From: Paludisphaera mucosa
GTDB lineage: Bacteria > Planctomycetota > Planctomycetia > Isosphaerales > Isosphaeraceae
Direction of reading: 5' to 3'
Length of the DNA stretch: 64,000 bases
Assembly: GCF_029589435.1 (NCBI RefSeq)
Contig: NZ_JARRAG010000002.1
Coordinates: 2,976,001-3,040,000, forward strand
Position 1 is the stretch's first letter. Each line of letters begins with the position of its first letter. The notes beneath the pieces were generated by a model. The model ran no database searches. It was not told where the DNA came from and saw only the letters and a program-made list of their open reading frames with translations. A program made the translations under genes and the position numbers. Positions 40,355 to 49,284 of the stretch are shown piece after piece.

Positions 40355-40682
40355 CGCCCGGCCGATCGTCCGGCCCCCGTCCCGATCTCGCCTTGACCGG
40401 GACGGGGGGGCCGGATAACGTCCCCGGTGAACGTCCTTTCGCGTCCATGTCTCGACTGGAAACCCCGTTCCCATCTGGCGCCCGTATCGGGCGCGGCCGC
40501 GGGGAGAGCGACTTCCGAACGATCGCATCGACCGAATCGGTCGGTGCCGAGTGCGGGATCGCGCGTCGGGTCGAGACGGGGCGTCGGTTGATCGCGGAAC
40601 GGCCAAGGACGGCCGCCCGCCTCGTCACGTCGGTCGTTTCTCGGGAGGTACCGTGCGCGAGCACGACCAACCCAGACGTCAC
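40355..40682. other. Intergenic region before the LptD-like gene
   Basis: 328 bases. The left end holds a terminator-like hairpin. TTGACC at 40393 with GATAAC at 40414 is a poor promoter guess (15-base spacer). No coding text was seen. Confidence 0.45.
40374..40408 (+). terminator. GC-rich hairpin after the HNH gene
   Basis: CCCCCGTCCCG at 40374-40384 pairs perfectly (11 bp) with CGGGACGGGGG at 40398-40408 across a 13-base loop, 20 bases after the HNH stop. No T tract follows. Confidence 0.5.
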
Positions 40683-43600
40683 ATGCGGTTACGCGTGTGG
40701 TTGGGGTTCATCCTTGCGGCCTCGCTCCGCGGCCTCGCCGCCGCGGCCGACGACCCGCGCGCCGCCGCTCCGGGCCTCGCCGAGCCGATCGAGCTGGCGG
40801 CGACCCGCGCGATCGTCTGGGACGCGCCCGACGGCCGCTGGGTCGTCCTCACCGGCGCGGCGTCGGCCATCCAGGGGGGCCGCGGCGTCACCGCGTCGAG
40901 CCTCGTCGTCCGGATCACCAGCCAGGCGCTCGACGGCGCCCAGGTCTACCAGGCGGAACTCTACGCCGAGGGGGAGGTCCGCGCGCCGAGCCCGGACGCC
41001 GACCCCCGCAAGGAGGGCCGCGCCGTCCTCCAATCGGCGAAAGGCGTGAACGTGTCGCCGCACGTGGTCCGGCTGGACGCGGCCCCGCAGGGGCTGGACG
41101 TTCTCGCCCGCGTCGGCTTCCCCGCCCAGGCCCCGGCCGTCGCCAGGCCCCCCGGCCCGCTCCCCCGCGAGGTCGTCGAGCAGGCGGGCCGGCCCGTCGC
41201 CGCGCCGGCGGTCTCCGCCCCCATGCGGGCGGACGCGCAGGTCGTCGAGGCCCAGGCGCTCGTCCCCGCGCCCGAGGAGCCGCCGTCGGGCCGGCCCCCC
41301 CGCGACCCGGCCGTCGAGGCGGCCCAGGACGGCGGCCGCCCCGCGCCCCGCGCCGAGGTGCAGGATCCGCCCGTGATCGACCTGCCGCCGATCGAGGGCG
41401 AGACGCCCGAAGTCGAGGTCCCCAACCTGAGGGACGACTTCGACCCGTCCCCCGCCCCGGGCCTGGAACCCCTGCCGGGCGAGATGGAAGACGGCCCCGC
41501 GCCCCCGCTGCGCGCCGACGAACCCCACGAGCCGGCCCCCGAGGTCGACCCGCTCGCGGCCCCGCCGATGTTCCGGCCGCCGACGAACCCGGGTTCTCAG
41601 CGCGTGACCTGGATCAATCGCCGAAGCGGCCGGCCCATCGACATCAAGGAGTATCGCTCGGAAGGGACCCACACGATCATCGTCCGGGGCGGCGTCAATA
41701 TCGTCGCCACCACGCCCCAGTTCGGGACCATCGACATCGAGGCCGAGAGCGCCGTCATCTGGCGCCACCCCGACCCCAAGAAGGGCGAGGCCGTCGTCGG
41801 ATCCCAGGGCGAGCGGGTCGAACGACCGGACCAGCCGATGGAGGTCTACCTCGAAGGCAACGTCATCCTCCGCCAGGACGAGAACCAGTGGGCCGGCCAG
41901 GCCGACCAGAAGACCTTCCGCGCCGACAAGATCTACTACGACTTCGTCACCGACAAGCTGATGGCCGTCCAGGGCCAGGTCGACGTCTTCGCGCAGGGGC
42001 TCATCAGCCCGATGAAGCTCAAGTCGCCCCGGATCGAGCAGTTCCACGCCGTGATCCGCCAGCCCGACGGCTCGCTCGTCATGAGCAAGGACCCCGAGAT
42101 CCGCGCCGATCGGAGCATCTCGACCGGCAGCCGGTTCCCCGACCCGGCGTACAAGATCTACAACCGCTCGATCACCCTGACCCGGGCCTCGACCCAGGCC
42201 ACCAACCCGAACACGGGCAAGCGCGTGGGCGGGCCCGGCGGCCCGGCCGAGGAGAAGGTCTGGACCTACGACGCGCGGACCAACTTCTTCTACATGGGGC
42301 CGTTCCCGGTCTTCTACTGGCCGCGGTTCACCGGCGAGACCGACGACCTCGATCCGCCCCTGCGCATGGTCAGCTTCCGGACCAACAACTACTTCGGCCA
42401 GCAGCTGCTCACCGACTGGAACGGCTTCAAGGTGTTCGGCCTGCAACGCCCCAACCAGATCGACAACTGGAACCTCGACGTCGACTACCTGAGCGCGCGT
42501 ACCAAGACCTTCCCCGCGCTCGGCAGCGAGCTGGGCTGGTTCGGCTCCGACCTCATCAACGACGTGCTCGACCCGTACCACCGGAACAGGAACGTCGAGC
42601 AGAGCGTCACCCGCGACTACTTCGGCTACTTCGACGTCTGGGGCCTCCAGGACAAGGGGATCGACGTCCTGGGCTCGGGCCCGGCGATCGTCACCAACGG
42701 GCCCGCGGGCGCGGGGAGCAAGGGCTTTCAGCGTTCGGGGGTGCCGGCCTTCCAGGACATGCGGGGCCGGTTCAACATCCGCCACATGCAGCGGTTCCTC
42801 CCCGACGACGAGGAGCATCGCTTCGAGGACCTGCGGGTCCAGGCCGAGTTCGCCTACACGTCCGACCGCTACTTCCTGGAAGAGTACTACAAGCGACTCT
42901 TCGACATCGGCATGGACCAGGAGACCCTGCTCTACGGCCAGTGGCAGAAGAACAACTGGTCGATGAGCCTCCAGACCGAGGCCAACCTCCAGAACTTCAA
43001 CACCGAGTCGCAGTGGCTCCCCAAGTTCGACTACTACCGGCTGGGCGACACCCTGCTCGGCGACCGCCTCGTCCACTACTCGCACACGGGCGTCGACTAC
43101 GCGAACACCCACACCGACGTCATGGTGAACAACCCGAACCTGTTCGCCTACATGCCGGTCGACCCGATCTCGAACACCAGCGGCGTCTTCACGGCCGGCC
43201 GGGCGTACACCAACCACGAGCTGAGCCTGCCGATGAACTTCGGCGACATCGTGCGGCTCAACCCGTACGTCCAGGGCCAGCTCGAAGGCTGGAGCGACCA
43301 GATCGGCGGCGGCCCCAACCGCCAGCAGAGCACCGGGGCCCTGGGCCGGTACTGGGGGGCGGCGGGCCTCCACGCCGAGTCGACCATGTGGAAGATCTAC
43401 CCCGGCGTCGAGAACGAGCTGCTGAACATCCACGGCCTGAACAACAAGGTCAGCTTCTTCGGCGACTATCGCACGAGCTACTCGAACGTGCGGCTCAACG
43501 ACATCGCCATCCAGGACGACCTGGACGACAACGCCTACGAGCACGTCCGCCGCTACTTCGCGATCACGAGCTGGCAGAACGGGATCCTGCCGCAGCCCTA

Positions 43601-44330
43601 CGACCCCCGGCACCTGATGATCCGCCGCGCCTTCTCGCCGATCACCGGCCCGACCGACGTCCAGGCGTCGGTCGAGACCATGAACCTCGGGATCCACCAG
43701 CGGCTGCAGACCAAGCGCGGGCCCGAGGGCCGGCGGCGGATCGTCGACTGGATGACACTCGACGCCTCGACCACGTACTTCCCGTACGCCCAGCGCGACA
43801 ACTTCGGCAAGTCCTGGGGCCAGACGATGTACAACTACCAGTGGTTCCTGGGCGACCGGACCAGCATCATCTCGACCGGCGTCTTCGACTACTGGGACCT
43901 GGTGGGCAGCACGCCCCTGAACAACTACAACGTCCAGGGCTTCAACCCCCAGGGGCTGAACATCATCACGACCGGGATCTCGCTTTCCCGCCCGCCGCGC
44001 GGCAACATCTTCATGGGCTACAGCGTCGTCAACACGGGGCCGATCCAGACGTCGGCCCTGAACACGGCGATCAACTACTGGCTGAGCCCGAAGTGGTACG
44101 GGACGTACTCGACCTCTTACGACTTCGGCAACAAGATCTCGCTGGGCTCGATGTTCTCGTTCACCCGCATCGGGGCCGACTACCTGCTGTCGCTCGGCCT
44201 GTCGGTCGACCCCCAGCGGCAGAGTTACATGTTCGCCTTCCAGATCTCGCCGCGGCTCGCGCCGACGCTCCGGCTCGGCTCGGGCACGGGCCTGAACCAG
44301 TTCGACTCGCGCCTGGCGCCGGTCCAGTAA
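40683..44330 (+). CDS. LptD/OstA-like outer-membrane assembly protein
   Basis: A 1,215-residue exported protein with a Sec signal (MRLRVWLGFILAASLRGLAAA). Residues about 25-120 and 300-470 are beta-rich and resemble the OstA/LptA periplasmic domain ('FRADKIYYDFVTDKLMAVQGQVDV'; 'MEVYLEGNVILRQDENQ'). Residues 170-300 are a Pro/Glu/Ala-rich spacer. The rest (about 500-1215) has alternating strands with many aromatic residues, as in the LptD barrel, ending 'LGSGTGLNQFDSRLAPVQ'. LptD inserts LPS into the outer leaflet. This is a plausible functional counterpart; the Cys pairs of proteobacterial LptD are absent. Confidence 0.78.
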   Translation: MRLRVWLGFILAASLRGLAAAADDPRAAAPGLAEPIELAATRAIVWDAPDGRWVVLTGAASAIQGGRGVTASSLVVRITSQALDGAQVYQAELYAEGEVRAPSPDADPRKEGRAVLQSAKGVNVSPHVVRLDAAPQGLDVLARVGFPAQAPAVARPPGPLPREVVEQAGRPVAAPAVSAPMRADAQVVEAQALVPAPEEPPSGRPPRDPAVEAAQDGGRPAPRAEVQDPPVIDLPPIEGETPEVEVPNLRDDFDPSPAPGLEPLPGEMEDGPAPPLRADEPHEPAPEVDPLAAPPMFRPPTNPGSQRVTWINRRSGRPIDIKEYRSEGTHTIIVRGGVNIVATTPQFGTIDIEAESAVIWRHPDPKKGEAVVGSQGERVERPDQPMEVYLEGNVILRQDENQWAGQADQKTFRADKIYYDFVTDKLMAVQGQVDVFAQGLISPMKLKSPRIEQFHAVIRQPDGSLVMSKDPEIRADRSISTGSRFPDPAYKIYNRSITLTRASTQATNPNTGKRVGGPGGPAEEKVWTYDARTNFFYMGPFPVFYWPRFTGETDDLDPPLRMVSFRTNNYFGQQLLTDWNGFKVFGLQRPNQIDNWNLDVDYLSARTKTFPALGSELGWFGSDLINDVLDPYHRNRNVEQSVTRDYFGYFDVWGLQDKGIDVLGSGPAIVTNGPAGAGSKGFQRSGVPAFQDMRGRFNIRHMQRFLPDDEEHRFEDLRVQAEFAYTSDRYFLEEYYKRLFDIGMDQETLLYGQWQKNNWSMSLQTEANLQNFNTESQWLPKFDYYRLGDTLLGDRLVHYSHTGVDYANTHTDVMVNNPNLFAYMPVDPISNTSGVFTAGRAYTNHELSLPMNFGDIVRLNPYVQGQLEGWSDQIGGGPNRQQSTGALGRYWGAAGLHAESTMWKIYPGVENELLNIHGLNNKVSFFGDYRTSYSNVRLNDIAIQDDLDDNAYEHVRRYFAITSWQNGILPQPYDPRHLMIRRAFSPITGPTDVQASVETMNLGIHQRLQTKRGPEGRRRIVDWMTLDASTTYFPYAQRDNFGKSWGQTMYNYQWFLGDRTSIISTGVFDYWDLVGSTPLNNYNVQGFNPQGLNIITTGISLSRPPRGNIFMGYSVVNTGPIQTSALNTAINYWLSPKWYGTYSTSYDFGNKISLGSMFSFTRIGADYLLSLGLSVDPQRQSYMFAFQISPRLAPTLRLGSGTGLNQFDSRLAPVQ

Positions 44331-44409
44331 GCCGCCGCCGGACGAGTCCCGCTCGATTGAACCGTCCCGACCCGGCCCGCGGAGGAAGAGGCGATCCGCC
44401 GTCGATCCC

Positions 44410-44955
44410 ATGCCCGACTCCAAGCCCCGGAATCCCGGCCGGCCGAACTCGCCTCCGCCCCCTCCCCCGCTCCCCACGGCCCCGGCCGACGAGGAGCCGC
44501 CGAGGGGGAGGCTGCCGGTTCCCGAGTTCGACGAGCAACGGTTCCAGCTCCAGATGGACGACGCGCCCGGCGTCGCCTCGCAGGCCGACCGCCGGGGCAC
44601 CCGCGGGAAGCTGACCGCCGGCTTCCGGGGCCTGAAGCAGGCCGTCCGCGGCGACTCCAGCTTCTACGCGCACGTTTATCGAGGCGTGTTGATCGCCATC
44701 ATCGCCGGCCTGTTGCGGGTCGACCTCTGGGGCTGGTGCCTGCTGATCCTGGGGGGCAGCCTCGTCCTCCTCGCCGAGCTTTGCCACAGCGCCGTCGACA
44801 CGCTGGCCCGCGCCATCGGCGACCCCGACGAGCCCCGGCTCACCATCGCCCGCGAGATCGCCGCGGCCGGCGTGCTGGTCGTGGCCTTCACCTCGGGCGC
44901 CGTCACGACCGTCGTGCTGTCGACGAAGCTCGTCGAGCTGTTCGGCTGGCCGTGA
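44410..44955 (+). CDS. Diacylglycerol kinase (DgkA)-like membrane protein
   Basis: A 181-residue protein with a proline-rich hydrophilic N-terminus (1-65) and a DgkA-like membrane domain ('GFRGLKQAVRGDSSFYAHVY', then three membrane helices). Compared with E. coli DgkA, Glu69 is kept (Glu123 here), but Asn72 is His126, Glu76 is Asp130, Lys94-Asp95 are Arg148-Glu149, and the residue equivalent to Glu28 is His88. Several of these are needed for activity in E. coli, so kinase function is uncertain. It could act as a lipid kinase of altered specificity. It follows the LptD-like gene by 79 bases. Confidence 0.68.
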   Translation: MPDSKPRNPGRPNSPPPPPPLPTAPADEEPPRGRLPVPEFDEQRFQLQMDDAPGVASQADRRGTRGKLTAGFRGLKQAVRGDSSFYAHVYRGVLIAIIAGLLRVDLWGWCLLILGGSLVLLAELCHSAVDTLARAIGDPDEPRLTIAREIAAAGVLVVAFTSGAVTTVVLSTKLVELFGWP

Positions 44956-45110
44956 TCGGATGCAACACTTGATGAGAAGGCTCTCATAAACGTCGACCAC
45001 TCTTGAAATCTCGTAAGCGGGATTGCAGGATGTCGGCGCGAGCGGGCCCTCTCTCGGGATCGCGACCGATTGCCCCTCGCGGCGGAGAGACTCGACGAGT
45101 GGAGTCGCGC

Positions 45111-46595
45111 ATGCGCAGGTTCAGCCTCGGCGACGCGGTCGACCGCAAGGTCGTGGTGCTGGAGATCCAGGGGCCGACGCTGACGGTCGTCCGCCTCAAG
45201 CCCGACGGCTCGTCCAGCCGCCAGGAGCAATCCCTCCCCAGCGAGGCGGCCGCCCGCGCCGCCGCCGAGAAGGTCGCCCAGGAGCTGCTGGGGCGGGGGT
45301 ACGTCGAGCACGGCGCGGCGAAGCCGGCCCGGACCCAGCCCGCCGCCGCCAAGGCCGCAGCCGCCAAGCCCGCCGCAAGGCAGGCGGCCCCGAAGCGTCC
45401 GGCGCCCGCCCCGCGTGAAGAGCCGGACGGCGGGGGCCTCTTCGACGACCTCGAGCTGGTCGAGGCCTCGTCCCCGCCCCTCGCCCGCCTCGCCCCCCTG
45501 CCGACGGCCGCCCCTTCGAGCGAAGCGGCCCCCAAGAGGAAGGCGAAGAAGGCCGGCAAGAAGAAGAAAGGCCCGGGCGCCGCGAACCCCGACGCGCTCG
45601 ACAAGCGCGTGCTGGGGGCGGTCGCCGCCGTCGGCCTGGCGCTGGTCTGCGGGCTCGGATACATGGCCTACGACGCCTTCCTCAAGCCGCCCTCGATCGT
45701 CGGCGTCTGGAAGGGCTCGATGGTCGAGCACGAGATCGGCCAGTCGCTCACGCACACGGCGTACTCGCTCGCCCTCGACGAGATGAAACGCGCGACGATG
45801 TCGATCGACGGCGGTTCGGCCAACTCCGGGACCTACAGCGTCAAGGGTGGACGGCTGCTGCTCAAGTTCAAGGACGAGGACGGCGAGTCCTTCGAACGCA
45901 CGTACAAGATCAAGCTCGAAAGGGCCTCGCTGGCGCTCATCGACCCCGACTCGGGGAAACTGCTGGTCGACCTCATCCGCCAGTTCAGCCAGCCCGCGTC
46001 CGAGGCCCAGTCGGGCAAGGCGAAGGCGGCGGCCGTCAAGGACCTCGTCGACGACGGCGACAAGAAGGTCGACCCGGAGGCCGACAAGGCGCTCGCCTCG
46101 ATCGAGTTCGGCGCCAAGGACGGCGCGTTCAAGCTCCGCCACCCGCCCGGCTGGCAGGCTCAGACGGGCGCCCGGCCCGACAACACGTATTCGTACATCC
46201 TGCTCGACAAGGACCCCGCCAAGATCACGGTCTACGCCGACACGACGGGCTCGCTGATCTCCGGCTCCGACTCGGCCAATCCCGGCGACTTCCCCGAAGG
46301 GAGCGAGTTCGCCCCCGTCCAGAAGGCCCACGAGCACTACGCCAAGACGGGCACGGAGGACCTCAGCGGCTATCAGGAGGGCAAGGCCGAGGTCTTCAAG
46401 GATTCGGGCCTCGGCGAGGGCCGGATGTCGGTCTTCACGGCGTCGGCCGGGATGTTCGGCGGCAAGCTGAAGGGCTACCACGTCACGCTGCTGCTGAAGG
46501 ACCGCCGCGTCTCGGTCCTGGCGTACTGCCACGAAGAAGACTTCCCCAAGATGCGGCCGACGTTCCTGGCGGTCTGCCGCAGCCTCTCGCGGTGA
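45111..46595 (+). CDS. Membrane-anchored protein with an N-terminal WGR-like domain
   Basis: A 494-residue protein. Residues 1-66 resemble a WGR domain ('KVVVLEIQGPTLTVVRLKPDG', then 'SLPSEAAARAAAEKVAQELLGRGYVEH'), although the name-giving Trp-Gly-Arg is not intact. A low-complexity Ala/Pro/Lys-rich stretch (67-160), one membrane helix (167-190) and a C-terminal region of two parts follow: a strand-rich repeat (200-285, 'IVGVWKGSMVEHEI') and a final domain (330-494) unknown to me. The WGR module would face the cytoplasm and the rest the outside. Its stop is directly adjacent to the Hsp70 stop on the other strand. Confidence 0.66.
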   Translation: MRRFSLGDAVDRKVVVLEIQGPTLTVVRLKPDGSSSRQEQSLPSEAAARAAAEKVAQELLGRGYVEHGAAKPARTQPAAAKAAAAKPAARQAAPKRPAPAPREEPDGGGLFDDLELVEASSPPLARLAPLPTAAPSSEAAPKRKAKKAGKKKKGPGAANPDALDKRVLGAVAAVGLALVCGLGYMAYDAFLKPPSIVGVWKGSMVEHEIGQSLTHTAYSLALDEMKRATMSIDGGSANSGTYSVKGGRLLLKFKDEDGESFERTYKIKLERASLALIDPDSGKLLVDLIRQFSQPASEAQSGKAKAAAVKDLVDDGDKKVDPEADKALASIEFGAKDGAFKLRHPPGWQAQTGARPDNTYSYILLDKDPAKITVYADTTGSLISGSDSANPGDFPEGSEFAPVQKAHEHYAKTGTEDLSGYQEGKAEVFKDSGLGEGRMSVFTASAGMFGGKLKGYHVTLLLKDRRVSVLAYCHEEDFPKMRPTFLAVCRSLSR

Positions 46596-48413
46596 TCAGT
46601 CGGAGCCCGGCTCGCGGACGTGGAACTCCAGCTTCCAGCGGCGATCGTCGCGGGTGCTCAGGCACGAGAGTTCGAGCGTGCCGACCTCGTTGACGTGCGA
46701 GTGGAGCCGGACCGGGACCGTCGCGCCTTCGAGGTCCCCCTCGACCGCCAGGGCGGTCTCCAGGGGGGCCAGCTCCTGGATCTCCTCGGGATTCCATCGC
46801 TCGACGACGGTGCCCACGGCGTCGTCGCGGCGGGTCGTCGAGCTGAGGAAGCGGAAGACGGCGGGCTCGCCGACGACCAGCCCCAGGTCGGCGCCGGGCA
46901 CGTCGGCTTGCGTCCCCTCCTCCATCCCCATCGGCACGACGCAGAGGGCCTTCACCGCCGGCGGGACGCCCGGCACGGCCGGCGCGGAGGTCTCCAGGCC
47001 GACGTAGTACGACCGCGCCACGCCGCCCCGGATCCGCACCCCGCGACCGCGACGGACCTGCCCGTAATAGGCGGCCCCCCGCGCGACGGCCAGGTCCAGG
47101 TCGTTCGAGCGCAGCTCGGGCACCGCCTTGCCGGCCCACTTCGAGAGGACTTCCAGGATTCGCTCGCGGAGCACGTCGGCCTTGAAGACGCCGCCGTTGA
47201 AGAGGACGGCCGACGGCAGGATCATCGCGCCCTCCGCGTGCAACGAGCCGGCCTGACGCCCCAGGAAGCGCGCCAGGTGGCGGGTGATCGCGGGGTCGGC
47301 CGCGTAGGGGAGGCCGATCTCGGTCAGGCCCACGCGGCGGCCTCGCAAGGGCTGATCGGTGGGCTCGCAGGAGGGCAGGAAGCCGTCGACGAGGACCTTG
47401 TTCAGCATCTCGCGGTCCAGCTCGGTCTTGAGCGAGCCGCCGATGACCTTCGAGCCCCGTCCCAGGATCGTGACGGCGGCGGACTTCTTCTTGATGTCGG
47501 CGAAGAGGGTCTCCTTGGCGGCCCGACAGGCGTGCCCGAGGGCCACGCGCTGGGCGGCGTCGAGGCCCTCCATGCCCTGGGGGAGCGTTCCGGCCACCGC
47601 ATAAGCCAGCGCCAGGTCCATGTTGTCGCCGCCCAGGAGGATGTGCTCGCCGACGGCGAGCCGCGAGAGGGCGAGGTCGCCGTCCTCCTCGGTCACGGCG
47701 ATGAGCGTGAAGTCGGTCGTGCCGCCGCCGACGTCGCAGACGAGGACCACGTCGCCGACCTTGACCTGCTTTCGCCACCTGTCGCCGGCCTCGGCGAGCC
47801 AGGCGTAGAAGGCGGCCTGCGGCTCCTCCAGCAGCGTCACGTTCGCCAGGCCGGCCTTGCCCGCCGCCTCGACGGTCAGCTCGCGGGCCACGGCGTCGAA
47901 CGAGGCGGGGACGGTCAGGAGGACCTCCTGCTTCTCCAGTCGGTCCTCGGGCGACTTGTCCGCCACGCTCGCGTTCCAGGCGTCGCGGAGGTGCTCCAGG
48001 TAGGCGGCCGACGCCTCGACGGGCGAGACCTTGGCGACCTCGTCGGCCGCGGTCCAGGGCAACACGGCGGCGCGGCGGTCGACCCCGGCGTGCGAGAGCC
48101 AGCTCTTGGCCGAGCTGACCAGCCGGCCGGGGGATTTCGCCCCGTGGTCGCGCGCGAAGACGCCCACGGCGCGGTCGGCCCCGGCCTTCCAGGGGAGGTC
48201 GAGCGCGCCGGCGGGGAATTCCTTCGGGGCCGCCAGGTAGAGGAACGACGGCAGCAAGGGCCGGGGGGCGGCGTCGTTGAGGCCGACGACCTGCGGCACG
48301 GCGAGCTGCCGGATCGGCGTGGTCGCCGACGGGTCGCCGCCGGCCGCGGCCTCGGCGAAGGCCAACGAGGTGTTGGTGGTCCCCAGATCGACGCCGACGA
48401 CGTAACGCGCCAT
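46596..48413 (-). CDS. Hsp70 family protein (short form)
   Basis: A 605-residue Hsp70-like ATPase: 'VGVDLGTTNTSLAFAE' (phosphate 1), 'LVCDVGGGTTDFTLIA' (phosphate 2) and 'LEEPQAAFYAW'. The rest aligns with the ATPase half of the long Hsp70 at 23.4-26.2 kb over its full length, including 'SSAKSWL', 'ILLGGDNMDLALA' and 'YYVGLET', but the long alpha-rich tail is missing. It lies 34 bases after the DUF2760 gene, in the same direction, as in the conserved YegD-like cluster of other bacteria. Client and J-protein are unknown. Confidence 0.88.
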   Translation of the reverse strand: MARYVVGVDLGTTNTSLAFAEAAAGGDPSATTPIRQLAVPQVVGLNDAAPRPLLPSFLYLAAPKEFPAGALDLPWKAGADRAVGVFARDHGAKSPGRLVSSAKSWLSHAGVDRRAAVLPWTAADEVAKVSPVEASAAYLEHLRDAWNASVADKSPEDRLEKQEVLLTVPASFDAVARELTVEAAGKAGLANVTLLEEPQAAFYAWLAEAGDRWRKQVKVGDVVLVCDVGGGTTDFTLIAVTEEDGDLALSRLAVGEHILLGGDNMDLALAYAVAGTLPQGMEGLDAAQRVALGHACRAAKETLFADIKKKSAAVTILGRGSKVIGGSLKTELDREMLNKVLVDGFLPSCEPTDQPLRGRRVGLTEIGLPYAADPAITRHLARFLGRQAGSLHAEGAMILPSAVLFNGGVFKADVLRERILEVLSKWAGKAVPELRSNDLDLAVARGAAYYGQVRRGRGVRIRGGVARSYYVGLETSAPAVPGVPPAVKALCVVPMGMEEGTQADVPGADLGLVVGEPAVFRFLSSTTRRDDAVGTVVERWNPEEIQELAPLETALAVEGDLEGATVPVRLHSHVNEVGTLELSCLSTRDDRRWKLEFHVREPGSD

Positions 48414-48447
48414 GCCTTCGCTTCCCCCTCGTAGGACCGTCGTCGCC

Positions 48448-48924
48448 TCAGGGAATCTCGACCTCGGCCGGCGAGAGGACGGAGGAATCGTCCCTCGCGG
48501 CGGGCAGGACCGGCAGGTGGACCGAGCGGACCCGCCAGCCGTGGTGCTTCAGCACGCCCAGGAAGGGCGGCGAGCCGTCGACGTTGCCGATCAGGCGGAC
48601 CGCGGCGGGGTCGAAGTCGGCGGGCACGCGCACCTGGGACTCTTCCAGGCCGTCGAGGATCGGCTCGATCGTCAAGTAGTCGTGAAGGGTCTTGCGGCAG
48701 CCGCGGTGGATGTCGCGGACGGCCGCGCCGATCTGGCCGTCGGTGTAGCCGTCGATGTCCTCTTCGAGGAAGTCCACCAGCCGGCCGTCACGTTGCAGGA
48801 CCGCCAGGATCCGCAGGTCCGGCCCGGTCGGTCGGTCCGAGAAGAGGGGCTCGACCCGCGCCGCGAAATCGGCCTCGGTCAGGGTCCGCCAGAAGGTCCG
48901 AAGCGCTAGCCATAAGCGATTCAA
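48448..48924 (-). CDS. DUF2760 domain-containing protein
   Basis: A 158-residue protein starting at TTG 48924, the only start fitting the reading frame (a GAGGGA site lies 7 bases upstream). Text such as 'RILAVLQRDGRLVDFLEEDI', 'AAVRDIHRGCRKTLHDYL' and 'LKHHGWRVRSVHLPVLP' fits DUF2760. In many bacteria it is encoded next to Hsp70 paralogues, as here. The function is not known; it may act with the chaperones. It precedes the short Hsp70 gene by 34 bases, probably in one transcript. Confidence 0.85.
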   Translation of the reverse strand: MNRLWLALRTFWRTLTEADFAARVEPLFSDRPTGPDLRILAVLQRDGRLVDFLEEDIDGYTDGQIGAAVRDIHRGCRKTLHDYLTIEPILDGLEESQVRVPADFDPAAVRLIGNVDGSPPFLGVLKHHGWRVRSVHLPVLPAARDDSSVLSPAEVEIP

Positions 48925-49284
48925 GCGTGATCCCTCGCAACGACGGGGACGGCGGCGACGGGCGGGACGCCCGCGCCCCGGCGATTCCGCCGGGCGTCGT
49001 CGTCGCCGACCCGGCGGACGGACGATCTTAACATTCTACCGCGGTTGAGAAAACGCTCCGTCCCGCCCCGGAATCATTATGCTAGACTCATCGAATTGCG
49101 GATGGGTAAAAGCGTGCGGTAAGATGGAGTCGGGAACCCATGCGTTCCCGGGCGGTCCCCCGCATTCGAACGGGGCCGCCCCAGATTCCGACGCGGCGGA
49201 CCGTCCCCAGCCGGCCTCGCTCGCGGCTCGGGACTTCGAGGCGGGATCAGGTCGAGGCGCGTCGCCGGAGGAGCTGTCGTCGTT
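48925..49284. other. Divergent spacer between DUF2760 and STAS genes
   Basis: 360 bases. It holds two -10-like elements on the minus strand (TAAGAT at 49025-49030 and TAGAAT at 49033-49038) and TAGACT on the plus strand at 49083-49088, without strong -35 partners. A block around 49030-49090 is less GC-rich. No gene was seen. Confidence 0.45.

Noticed and set aside
40689-44600. A 1,303-codon open frame on the minus strand, antisense to the LptD-like gene
   Set aside because: High GC codon bias of the real gene leaves few stops on the opposite strand. The translated text is Val/Glu/Arg/Gly-rich with no domain, while the plus-strand frame has a signal peptide and barrel pattern.
44976-44997. 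A hairpin (ATGAGA-AGGC-TCTCAT) after the DgkA-like gene as a terminator
   Set aside because: Only six base pairs with AT-rich ends and no T tract; too weak to list.
49150-49185. A tRNA T-arm-like sequence (CCCCG-TTCGAAT-GCGGGG) on the minus strand
   Set aside because: The loop would be eight bases and no D arm, anticodon arm or acceptor stem can be drawn around it.
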